Assembly: GCA_000226015.1 (NCBI GenBank)
Contig: JH154687.1
Span: forward strand, 215,192-279,191
Reading direction: 5' to 3'
Length of the DNA stretch: 64,000 bases
From: Mnemiopsis leidyi
Taxonomy: Eukaryota > Ctenophora > Tentaculata > Lobata > Bolinopsidae
The number at the start of each line of letters is the position of its first letter. The first letter of the stretch is position 1. Of the stretch, positions 62,401 to 64,000 are shown in pieces. Position numbers and translations under genes: made by a program. The notes beneath the pieces are model-generated. The model searched no databases and was not told the origin of the DNA. It saw nothing but the letters and a program-made list of their open reading frames with translations.

Positions 62401-64000
62401 AATATCATTAACCTGCTTTCGCATGATTGTTTAGAATAAAAACGAATACACGTCTAACCAGCTGATGCAAAAAAGGATATTTAATGACGATAGTGTCGAC
62501 TAATATTAACAGACGACCCCCTCCTGTAGATCCCCGGACCAGGAGAGTCGATAAGGGGAGACTACAAGTTCCCTATCAGAGTACCCTACAACGACATCAA
62601 CACCATCGACTTCCATGGTCCTTCCGGAACTTGGTCTTCCTTCGAGAGAGGTTAGCAGGGATAGTGAATCAGATTTTGTTGTTTTCCTGAACAAACAGGT
62701 GTGCAAATCAGGTAACGGTTATAAGAAATCCTAGAACCGGAGCTCAATAAAATTCTCTGTCAGGTTGCATTAGAGACAATGTGGACTTCTGGGGAGGAGA
62801 TTTGAGGAGTTTTGTCACCAAGAACAAGGACATCGACGAGTGCAAGAAGGCATGTCTGTCTAACAAGAACTGTGTCGCTTTCACCATGAACAAAGGAAAC
62901 GGAATGTGCTGGATAAAACACACAGGACACAGAGCTCCATCTCACAATGCTGCTGTGATGACTGGAGTCAAGAGTTGCTATATAGGAGGTTTGTAGGGGA
63001 CGCCTGAGAATCCTCGCTGATATTTAAACTATTAAACCATTACAAAACCTCGTCCTTTTAAAAACCGTCTCATTCTAATATCTGCCAGACTAATTTTCGT
63101 AGCTTCTAAAACTCTTTAACTTCAACCACTCTCATGTACTGACCACATACAACATCACGACACAAGCACAATAAGAACAGATTCATGAACGGATTTTAAA
63201 ATCATTATCTCAAAATCGACATGACACTTTCAGGAGGACCAGCTCCCACTCTAGGAAGTGGAGACTTCAGACTCCTCTCTCACAGACGCAGAGCAAGACA
63301 GTCCAGTACAGGCTGGGGCGGTGTCGCTTCTAGAGCTGTAGATGGAAATACAGACGGTCATTACAACAAGAAGTATGCATCTTTTACTTTTCAGATGTTA
63401 CTTCTGTGCAGCTGCCCCGCATAACACATCGACACCAGCAATCATTTGGACGCCAGTAGCAACAATAACATTCCAACAATAAAGCCTAAGAATTAAAATA
63501 TGGCAAGCGATAACAAAAACATAAATCTTCAGCTCGGTGTCTCACACCCAATCCAACAAGAACAACTGGTGGAAGGTAGATCTTGGAGCTAGCTACTATA
63601 TCAACTTGGTTGTTATCTACAACAGAAGAGAGGCTCCTGAACGTATCAACGGGGCTCAAGTAAGGAACAGATAATTCAATATTTCACTGCTGCAAGTCAC
63701 TAATCACTACATCAATTAGGTAAAATAACGGTCAAAACTAATGGTTCGGATACTGCTTTATGTACTAACAGAAACCCCTGTCTAGGTTTACGCAGGAGAA
63801 CACTACTGTGGAACAATCTACTATGTGTCTGGACAGTTCACCTACACAATCCCATGTCAAGGAAAACAAGGAAGATACGTTAAGGTTGTACAACCTAGCG
63901 ACTACTTGCAGCTTGCCGAGGTCCAAGTGTTTGGAGGTCCTAAAGGAGTTGATGGTATGGGACTGCTGTCCTACAGGATGCCCACAGGACAGAGCTCAGA
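16716..64000 (+). CDS. Giant secreted multi-lectin protein ('superlectin'), 93 exons traced, 3' end outside the window
   Basis: One gene by phase continuity. From the ATG at 16716, adding exon lengths in order reproduces the observed splice phase at every one of 92 junctions, for about 26,530 coding nt and ~8,840 residues without a stop. Module order: signal peptide, His-rich repeat, PAN, W-D-N repeats, tectonin-like, WSC-like plus PAN, W-D-N repeats, FTL1-4, B-lectin, X domain, FTL5-8, B-lectin, X, FTL9-12, galectin, PAN, then FTL/galectin/PAN cassettes to the edge. No transmembrane segment is seen, so the visible part is secreted. Modules are mostly bounded by phase-1 introns, the classic setting for exon shuffling. 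A carbohydrate-binding adhesive, mucus or immune role is inferred from the families. Division into several genes cannot be excluded without transcripts, but no internal stop, signal peptide or phase break supports it. Confidence 0.8.
17925..18290 (+). mobile_element. tRNA-derived SINE
   Basis: The head resembles a tRNA gene: box A 'tggctcagtgg' at 17930-17940 and box B 'agttcgattcc' at about 17982-17992, with tRNA-like spacing. A non-tRNA body and an A-rich end (around 18275-18295) follow. The RNA polymerase III promoter, body and tail fit a SINE rather than a working tRNA. It inserted in the sense direction in intron 1. Confidence 0.7.
18823..18924 (+). CDS. Candidate extra or alternative exon in intron 1
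   Basis: After a TTAG acceptor, a phase-1 frame reads AGSSLEEELQEILKQR and on to ...KEMKLC, then a GTAAGG donor, giving a 102-nt phase 1-1 exon that could be included without disturbing the frame. If the donor is not used, the frame continues 11 codons to a TAA at 18958-18960, which would end a short secreted His-rich isoform. The acceptor's pyrimidine tract is weak, so this rests on frame, phase and helix-like composition only. Confidence 0.4.
19928..20170 (+). CDS. Exon 2: PAN/apple domain 1
   Basis: An 80-residue PAN-type module, phase 1-1, reading KFQVCAEDNVNYWGADLRNF and on. It has the pattern expected of PAN_1/apple domains: 'C..DNV.YWGADL', a CAQTCAKEQDRGC helix region, 'SFTF' and a 'HCWLKH' strand, with six Cys. 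It is closely similar to the PAN in exon 12 and more distant from the six PANs behind the galectins. PAN domains bind proteins or carbohydrates. Confidence 0.8.
20295..21481 (+). CDS. Exons 3-6: W-D-N repeat block 1
   Basis: Exons 20295-20462, 20567-20812, 20943-21122 and 21251-21481, all phase 1-1. Short (A, ~55 aa) and long (B, ~80 aa) units alternate as A-B-A-B. The core is C-x-[KQ]-x-[WL]-E-P-x-x-P-x-T-W-x-D-N-[FYW]-x-C; A has one core and B has two. Examples are 'TWNDNFMCW' and 'TWRDNWLC'. Regular Trp and paired Cys suggest a small disulphide-bonded fold. I do not recognise the family by name. Exon 5 appears to use a GC donor (G|GCAAGT at 21123). Exons 3-5 with their introns are almost identical to exons 13-15. 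Confidence 0.8.
21606..21659 (+). CDS. Exon 7: 18-residue basic linker
   Basis: A phase 1-1 mini-exon reading PETRRHYSVQIGKVVRR. It parallels the other basic linker at exon 17, which also follows a W-D-N block. The paired basic residues could be a cleavage site (inference). Confidence 0.6.
21789..22946 (+). CDS. Exons 8-11: tectonin-like beta-propeller lectin domain
   Basis: Exons 21789-21914, 22042-22181, 22308-22511 and 22667-22946. Repeats of the type 'W..IPG.L..IS.G...VWGVN....I' are visible: WQSIPGRLTRIS, VWGVNKHGHIF, VWGVNRHDQIF, VWGVNRGQDIYRW and VWVVNQGNDIFYR. This is the signature of tectonin / fish-egg-lectin / tachylectin-1-like propellers, which bind bacterial glycans or egg-coat sugars. 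About five blades can be read, so it may be a complete small propeller. The internal introns are phase 0 while the outer ones are phase 1. Confidence 0.82.
23062..23604 (+). CDS. Exon 12: WSC-like Cys-rich domain plus PAN domain 2
   Basis: A single 543-nt phase 1-1 exon. The first ~95 residues begin SLGCWRDKPQRAISGG and contain FAVQCGGECFTAG and NNCNGNGMGG, resembling the WSC-like 'GCWRD...RAI' modules of secreted invertebrate proteins (putative carbohydrate binding). A ~15-residue link leads to a PAN domain (KFKVCVEDNVDYWGADL, CRSFTFHKGNKHCWLKH) that is the close sister of PAN 1. The PAN plus W-D-N order of exons 2-6 is repeated here, so the N-terminal half arose by internal duplication. Confidence 0.75.
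23742..24987 (+). CDS. Exons 13-16: W-D-N repeat block 2
   Basis: Exons 23742-23909, 24012-24257, 24388-24567 and 24757-24987, with the same A-B-A-B order and phases as exons 3-6. Exons 13-15 and their introns are nearly identical to exons 3-5, including the GC donor at 24568. Exon 16 is more diverged from exon 6 (KERKGGRAC region, LEPADPHTWNDNYLC). Confidence 0.8.
25092..25157 (+). CDS. Exon 17: basic linker before the FTL array
   Basis: A 22-residue phase 1-1 mini-exon, NPRIHSDRQKREKLPRIAK. The KRE/RQK basic cluster is a possible processing site (inference). Confidence 0.6.
25302..27870 (+). CDS. FTL domains 1-4 (exons 18-24 start)
   Basis: F-type lectin domains, beta-sandwich modules that bind fucose with Ca2+. 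Exons 25302-25431, 25574-25703, 25807-25954 (FTL1, phases 1-2-0-1), 26072-26766 (FTL2 and most of FTL3), 26882-27029, 27166-27425 and the first part of 27722-28090 (FTL4). Each has 'LLSQGK..QSS..GG....AVDG..DG', then 'SHT...NNWW.VDL', the sugar motif, a 'CG.I' strand, and ends 'LAEVQVFG'. All four keep H-X26-R-x-D-C-C-x-x-R, matching the published FTL fucose motif H-X26-R-x-D-x4-(R/K). FTL1 and 3 are the Y-N type; FTL2 and 4 are the H-N type. Confidence 0.9.
27471..27680. repeat. Intronic 12-bp minisatellite with a 74-bp local duplication
   Basis: About 9 uninterrupted copies of 'aacactccaagt' (27583-27680), preceded by two copies of a segment starting 'cagaataatgattcctgaag' (27471 and 27545) that carry one or a few units each. 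It lies in the intron between the two halves of FTL4 and ends about 40 nt before the acceptor. Confidence 0.85.
27871..28469 (+). CDS. B-lectin (bulb-type mannose-lectin-like) domain 1
   Basis: The end of exon 24 (to 28090) and exon 25 (28301-28469). Three Q-x-D-x-N-x-V-x-Y mannose motifs are readable: QKDGNFVVY, Q|SDGNMVLY and QNDDNLVIY. All consensus residues are present, so three mannose sites are plausible. The phase-0 intron falls exactly after the Gln of the second motif. Two Cys pairs flank the domain (CTKDRC at the start, C near the end). The reading frame runs straight on from FTL4. Confidence 0.88.
28584..29067 (+). CDS. Unrecognised domain X, copy 1
   Basis: The first ~160 residues of exon 26 (28584-29187), preceding FTL5 in the same exon. 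It starts LTRVTKVTAPVYFDPLRNP and has 'GGKFSIYLDLKGEKSEGLGYV', 'VCDDWKVLD', 'QFVRWELS' and 'SLKFTNHGSSFNEDWLWVYY'. Alternating hydrophobic positions suggest an all-beta fold. I know no family for it. It follows a B-lectin both times it occurs. Confidence 0.65.
29068..31774 (+). CDS. FTL domains 5-8
   Basis: The exon 26 end to 29187, then 29329-29458, 29821-29968 (FTL5), 30155-30849 (FTL6 and most of FTL7), 30973-31120, 31247-31506 and the start of 31625-31999 (FTL8). Same intron pattern as FTL1-4. FTL5, 6 and 8 keep the full fucose motif. FTL7 has RQDGGRER, with the CC pair replaced by GG, so it keeps the basic/acidic ligands but loses the adjacent-Cys disulphide typical of the family. The block FTL-FTL-FTL-B-lectin-X is a duplicate of the preceding one. 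Confidence 0.88.
29456..29735. repeat. 56-bp intronic minisatellite containing 5' splice-site copies
   Basis: Five copies with starts exactly 56 bp apart (GGTACC at 29458, 29514, 29570, 29626 and 29682). The first unit begins at the true exon 27 donor (GCTAAG|GTACCAG), and later units reproduce 'gctaaggtaccagtaac'. Confidence 0.85.
31775..32277 (+). CDS. B-lectin domain 2
   Basis: The end of exon 32 (31625-31999) plus exon 33 (32109-32277). Three mannose motifs: QKDGNFVLY, Q|SDGNMVLY and QNDGNMVFY. The phase-0 intron splits the second motif at the same residue as in copy 1. Cys-rich edges match copy 1 (CVKGVC). Confidence 0.88.
32384..32867 (+). CDS. Unrecognised domain X, copy 2
   Basis: The first part of exon 34 (32384-32987), followed in-frame by the start of FTL9. 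Clear homologue of copy 1: PVYFDPVRNPIDIRM, KFSIYVNLKDEKNQGLGYVE, VCDDWDVLEKSV, YVRWELN and SNHKSSFSLDSLLVFYNI. Two well-diverged copies with the same conserved blocks argue for a real folded domain. Confidence 0.65.
32868..35291 (+). CDS. FTL domains 9-12
   Basis: The exon 34 end, then 33192-33321, 33449-33596 (FTL9), 33725-34407 (FTL10 and most of FTL11), 34558-34705 and 34815-35291 (FTL12, without the usual internal intron). FTL9 and 10 keep the fucose motif. FTL11 has lost the His (SIAFTG) and carries a shortened RHGAEQR. FTL12 is of the nine-residue type (RADACCKSR). This ends the first run of twelve FTLs. Confidence 0.88.
35454..36043 (+). CDS. Galectin domain 1
   Basis: Exons 35454-35782 and 35935-36043. 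Beta-galactoside-binding galectin fold with core HFNPR, VIVMN, W and E-V-R (W-K-S-E-V-R), i.e. the His, Asn, Arg, Asn, Trp, Glu and Arg of the canonical site all present. The end 'GPAGTWSDFYR' recurs in every galectin of this gene. Lacks the intron before the HFNPR strand that galectins 2-6 have. Confidence 0.9.
36209..36430 (+). CDS. PAN domain 3
   Basis: Exon 42, phase 1-1, 74 residues: CLMMERDIPGGNIKHF, ECRNACMKDVKCKAFTY, HCYLKDATH, ending GFKRCYL. A short PAN/apple module with three Cys pairs. First of six PANs that each follow a galectin. Confidence 0.88.
36567..39947 (+). CDS. FTL domains 13-18
   Basis: Exons 36567-36705, 36812-37101 (FTL13), 37229-37420, 37566-37938 (FTL14 and start of 15), 38037-38320 (FTL15), 38457-39562 (FTL16, 17 and most of 18) and 39737-39947. 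FTL14 keeps the fucose motif. FTL16 has RRDCCQER but Phe in place of His. FTL13 and 18 are nine-residue types (RVDGCCASR, RVDKCCSAR) without the His. FTL15 is degenerate (RFDNLNGQMN). FTL17 is a REAP type (RREAPNR). Exon 48 is 1,106 nt, the largest here. Confidence 0.87.
40047..40659 (+). CDS. Galectin domain 2
   Basis: Exons 40047-40195 and 40359-40659. HFNPR, KIVLN, W and E are present, but the last Arg of the site is Tyr (W-G-A-E-M-Y). The intron before the HFNPR strand is phase 0; the donor GTTCGT at 40196 is weak but fits the homologous boundary in galectins 3-6. Confidence 0.87.
40823..41044 (+). CDS. PAN domain 4
   Basis: Exon 52, 74 residues: CLLMDRNLGGGDLTSF, ECKTKCVAHAECDAFTF, RCWIKRAGH, ending GFKSCFT. 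The acceptor was chosen by homology (TCTCCAG|GTTGCC); an earlier CCCCAG at 40795-40800 is possible but would add non-homologous residues. Confidence 0.87.
41190..43512 (+). CDS. FTL domains 19-22
   Basis: Exons 41190-41322, 41457-41734 (FTL19), 41861-42434 (FTL20 and start of 21), 42596-42894 (FTL21) and 43057-43512 (FTL22). FTL20 and 21 keep the fucose motif (FTL21 has a longer loop after the His). FTL19 has RVDNNKED, no CC and no final Arg. FTL22 has lost the whole site: His is replaced (APARC) and the motif reads NSWVHPEWI, though the fold-defining residues remain. Confidence 0.87.
43660..44388 (+). CDS. Galectin domain 3
   Basis: Exons 43660-43808, 43943-44122 and 44277-44388, phases 1-0-0-1. 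HFNGR, KIVLN, W and E present; the final Arg is Tyr (S-E-L-Y). The first exon start was set by frame and homology (ATTCAG|ATGGAAAC); a nearby TTTCCAG at 43631-43637 is less likely. Confidence 0.86.
44534..44755 (+). CDS. PAN domain 5
   Basis: Exon 61: CMLMERNLAGADIRTW, ECKDACMKESDCVAYTF, QCWIKRAGH, ending GLKSCYQ. It is followed by the longest intron of the array (44756-48119), which hosts the GPCR gene. Confidence 0.87.
45139..46119 (-). CDS. Class A G-protein-coupled receptor, 326 aa, intronless, nested
   Basis: Seven hydrophobic segments at roughly 17-41, 52-76, 88-113, 133-155, 190-215, 224-247 and 258-283. Rhodopsin-family marks: GN in TM1, LCIAD in TM2 (Asp2.50), a Cys at the TM3 start (FLCYW) with a second in ECL2 (FQCF), Pro in TM6 and NPIIF in TM7. 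Helix 8 is LRSFREFVQNKL. N-glycosylation sites occur at NTT (residue 4) and NYT. Unusual: the DRY position reads S-K-L in 'NVSKLITLYDPL', so Arg3.50 is Lys and the acidic residue is lost, and the TM6 toggle Trp is Tyr (SYGPY). The ligand is unknown. It lies on the opposite strand within an intron of the giant gene. Single-exon rhodopsin-family genes are common in invertebrates and may arise by retroposition. Confidence 0.9.
   Translation of the reverse strand: MTMNTTEPPLLSDIERTALVVWSLCVSIISITGNLIVLVASIKYKAIHLDKISVVLIRNLCIADLSYVVYILLTVGNIVRREYQYGDFLCYWSYCFALSLTATEMGLICGLNVSKLITLYDPLRARQRKTRTGRIIAGTVWTLAFGWSLTVRLYNYQTGEITAYFNYTSFQCFPTVHTDLADKLVKVSGIFYNLLPTLVLIVSTSWLFVFVNKTTGVHKHTVLTLALVSGVFLISYGPYTAAVLLYSSFQNSPQFILYFRFAVFSPYLNYAANPIIFFLTLRSFREFVQNKLARWVRNSKIKHAKVAPYTSSTSASNRYDSSSLFR
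46120..46860. other. Upstream flank of the GPCR gene, no gene seen
   Basis: Presumed 5' region of the minus-strand receptor gene, inside the host intron. No exon-like sequence or certain promoter motif. Confidence 0.4.
46877..47579. repeat. Near-identical direct repeat flanking an N gap
   Basis: A ~123-bp sequence starting 'ttattcatgctgcgttgtgt' is present at 46877-46999 and again at 47456-47579, on either side of 292 Ns (47000-47291). The copies differ mainly by single-base length changes in homopolymer-like runs. Confidence 0.85.
47773..47821. repeat. Short CG-rich repeat with (GGAC)n
   Basis: 'gtgcgcgcg' is repeated and followed by about five GGAC units in the host intron of the GPCR gene. 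Confidence 0.8.
47910..47948. repeat. Perfect 18-bp hairpin
   Basis: Left arm 47910-47927 (starts 'atcttgccat'), 3-nt loop TTC, right arm 47931-47948. The arms are exact reverse complements. A shorter palindrome, TGTGCACGTGCACA, lies about 20 bp upstream. Confidence 0.9.
48120..49499 (+). CDS. FTL domains 23-24
   Basis: Exons 48120-48252, 48401-48681 (FTL23) and 49008-49499 (FTL24, single exon). Reading phase continues from PAN 5 across the GPCR-bearing intron. FTL23 is nine-residue type (RLDGCCESR, His kept in TTSHT). FTL24 keeps His but has RQDTAQER without CC. This is the smallest cassette, a single FTL pair. Confidence 0.87.
48842..48965. repeat. Pyrimidine-rich simple repeat in intron
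   Basis: Imperfect repeats of 'ctctctttaaatctcact' before the FTL24 acceptor. Confidence 0.7.
49500..50009. other. Intron between FTL24 and galectin 4
   Basis: 510 bp without exon-like sequence. Confidence 0.5.
50010..50716 (+). CDS. Galectin domain 4
   Basis: Exons 50010-50158, 50305-50484 and 50608-50716. Complete canonical site: HFNPR, VIVLN, W and E-V-R (W-A-A-E-V-R). With galectins 1 and 6 it is one of the three that keep all the consensus sugar contacts. Confidence 0.9.
51063..51487. repeat. Minisatellite made of 3' splice-site/exon-start copies
   Basis: Ten copies of 'ccaggttgcatgct' (the first as CAGGCTGCATGC at 51081) separated by one or two 'taacaaagtcctt' steps, unit 31-45 bp. 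The last copy is the real acceptor and first codons of PAN 6 at 51486-51488. Confidence 0.9.
51488..51709 (+). CDS. PAN domain 6
   Basis: Exon 68: CMLMDKDFWGGDIKHF, ECRNACMAEKSCKAYSM, VCYIKHGGH, ending GLKRCYL. The acceptor is the last of a tandem series of near-identical AG|GTTGCATGC sites; only this copy opens into the full PAN frame. Confidence 0.87.
51824..58525 (+). CDS. FTL domains 25-34
   Basis: Exons 51824-52255 (FTL25, one exon), 52400-52967, 53106-53235, 53552-53699 (FTL26-27), 53833-54524, 54651-55067, 55320-55473 (FTL28-30), 55859-56006, 56339-56906, 57098-57393 and 57789-58525 (FTL31-34). Full fucose motif in FTL25, 26, 27, 28 and 33. REAP type in 29 (RREAPER) and 34 (RREAPQR), related RAEAAER in 31. 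FTL32 is nine-residue type (RIDGCCKDR) with a longer loop. FTL30 has lost His and carries an expanded RVDTDKGIKAR. All four published contact positions are thus spread unevenly over ten domains. Intron positions vary strongly between copies, from none (FTL25) to two (FTL27). Confidence 0.87.
56030..56250. repeat. ~19-bp intronic minisatellite
   Basis: About ten imperfect copies of 'aagtcagctgaactttaac' in the intron inside FTL31. Confidence 0.85.
57394..57788. other. Intron inside FTL33
   Basis: 395 bp without exon-like sequence or clear repeat. Confidence 0.5.
58657..59182 (+). CDS. Galectin domain 5
   Basis: Exons 58657-58802 and 58909-59182. HFNGR, KIVLN, W and E present, final Arg replaced by Tyr (W-E-K-E-L-Y). 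The C-terminal two exons of galectins 3, 4 and 6 are fused here, as in galectin 2. Confidence 0.87.
59321..59545 (+). CDS. PAN domain 7
   Basis: Exon 82: CLRDNVDFTGGDIINF, ECKSRCMKHSGCVAFTF, HCWLKNGGY, ending GTKFCYV. The 'RDNVDF.GGD' start is closer to the N-terminal PANs (DNV.YWGADL) than PAN 3-6 are. Confidence 0.87.
59662..61795 (+). CDS. FTL domains 35-38
   Basis: Exons 59662-59803, 59941-60777 (rest of FTL35, FTL36, start of 37), 60907-61205 (FTL37) and 61334-61795 (FTL38). FTL35 keeps the fucose motif but has H-N where its position in the array predicts Y-N. FTL36 (RWDLCCVER) and FTL37 (RVDGCCARF, no His, final Arg displaced) are nine-residue types. FTL38 has RKEGQEKR without CC and T-R instead of N-R. 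Confidence 0.87.
61939..62650 (+). CDS. Galectin domain 6
   Basis: Exons 61939-62078, 62201-62374 and 62530-62650. HFNGR, VIVIN, W and E-V-R (W-G-Q-E-V-R), so the consensus site is complete. It ends 'GPSGTWSSFER'. Confidence 0.89.
62764..62988 (+). CDS. PAN domain 8
   Basis: Exon 90: CIRDNVDFWGGDLRSF, ECKKACLSNKNCVAFTM, MCWIKHTGH, ending GVKSCYIG. The donor was set at GGAG|GTTTGT to keep phase 1; without splicing the frame would meet TAG 9 nt later. Confidence 0.83.
63234..64000 (+). CDS. FTL domain 39 and start of FTL 40 (cut by the window edge)
   Basis: Exons 63234-63372, 63533-63659 and 63786 onward. FTL39 is a Y-N, REAP-type domain (RREAPER, His kept). The last exon runs through its end (LAEVQVFG) into the beginning of FTL40 (GGPKGVDGMGLLSYRMPTGQ) and is open at 64000, so the array continues. 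Confidence 0.87.

Noticed and set aside
26251-62965. Many minus-strand open frames of 60-215 codons opposite the FTL exons
   Set aside because: They sit exactly opposite coding exons, resemble each other only because the exons do, and show no domains, starts or splice logic of their own.

Overview
The window looks like nuclear DNA of an invertebrate animal. Genes are split by many short GT-AG introns, there is a tRNA-derived SINE, an inverted-repeat DNA transposon remnant and two N gaps, and the gene content is metazoan: a C2H2 zinc-finger factor, a class A GPCR without introns, and F-type lectin, galectin and PAN modules. A cnidarian or another early-branching or marine invertebrate fits best, but I cannot name the species.

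Layout. (1) 1.6-7.4 kb, minus strand: a six-exon gene for a 451-residue protein with five C2H2 zinc fingers. (2) 7.4-16.7 kb: no convincing gene. It holds degenerate tandem repeats, a CpG-rich stretch, many CACGTG E-boxes, and a ~1 kb element with ~287-bp terminal inverted repeats at 12.3-13.3 kb. (3) 16.7-64.0 kb, plus strand: one enormous gene that runs off the window end. I traced 93 exons by hand. Every exon-exon junction keeps reading phase, giving about 26.5 kb of coding sequence (~8,840 codons) with no stop. (4) 45.1-46.1 kb, minus strand: an intronless GPCR inside a 3.4-kb intron of the giant gene. The same intron holds a 292-N gap with near-identical flanks, a long perfect hairpin and a simple repeat.

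The giant product is a secreted 'superlectin'. In order it has a signal peptide, ~200 residues of His-rich repeat, a PAN/apple domain, four exons of an unrecognised W-D-N repeat, a tectonin-like beta-propeller, a WSC-like Cys-rich domain with a second PAN, a second set of W-D-N repeats, and then F-type (fucose-binding type) lectin domains. I count 39 complete F-type lectin (FTL) domains and the start of a fortieth. Two bulb-type mannose-lectin (B-lectin) domains, each followed by an unrecognised ~160-residue domain, lie between the first FTLs. After that the order is repeated: FTLs (12, 6, 4, 2, 10, 4, ...), one galectin, one PAN, six times over.

The FTLs alternate almost perfectly between two types, one with Y-N and one with H-N before the sugar-motif Arg, so the amplified unit was an FTL pair. 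Only 18 of 39 keep the textbook fucose motif; the rest fall into recurrent variant classes. Several intronic minisatellites have grown out of splice junctions of this gene. An adhesive, mucus, matrix or microbe-binding role is inference from domain content.
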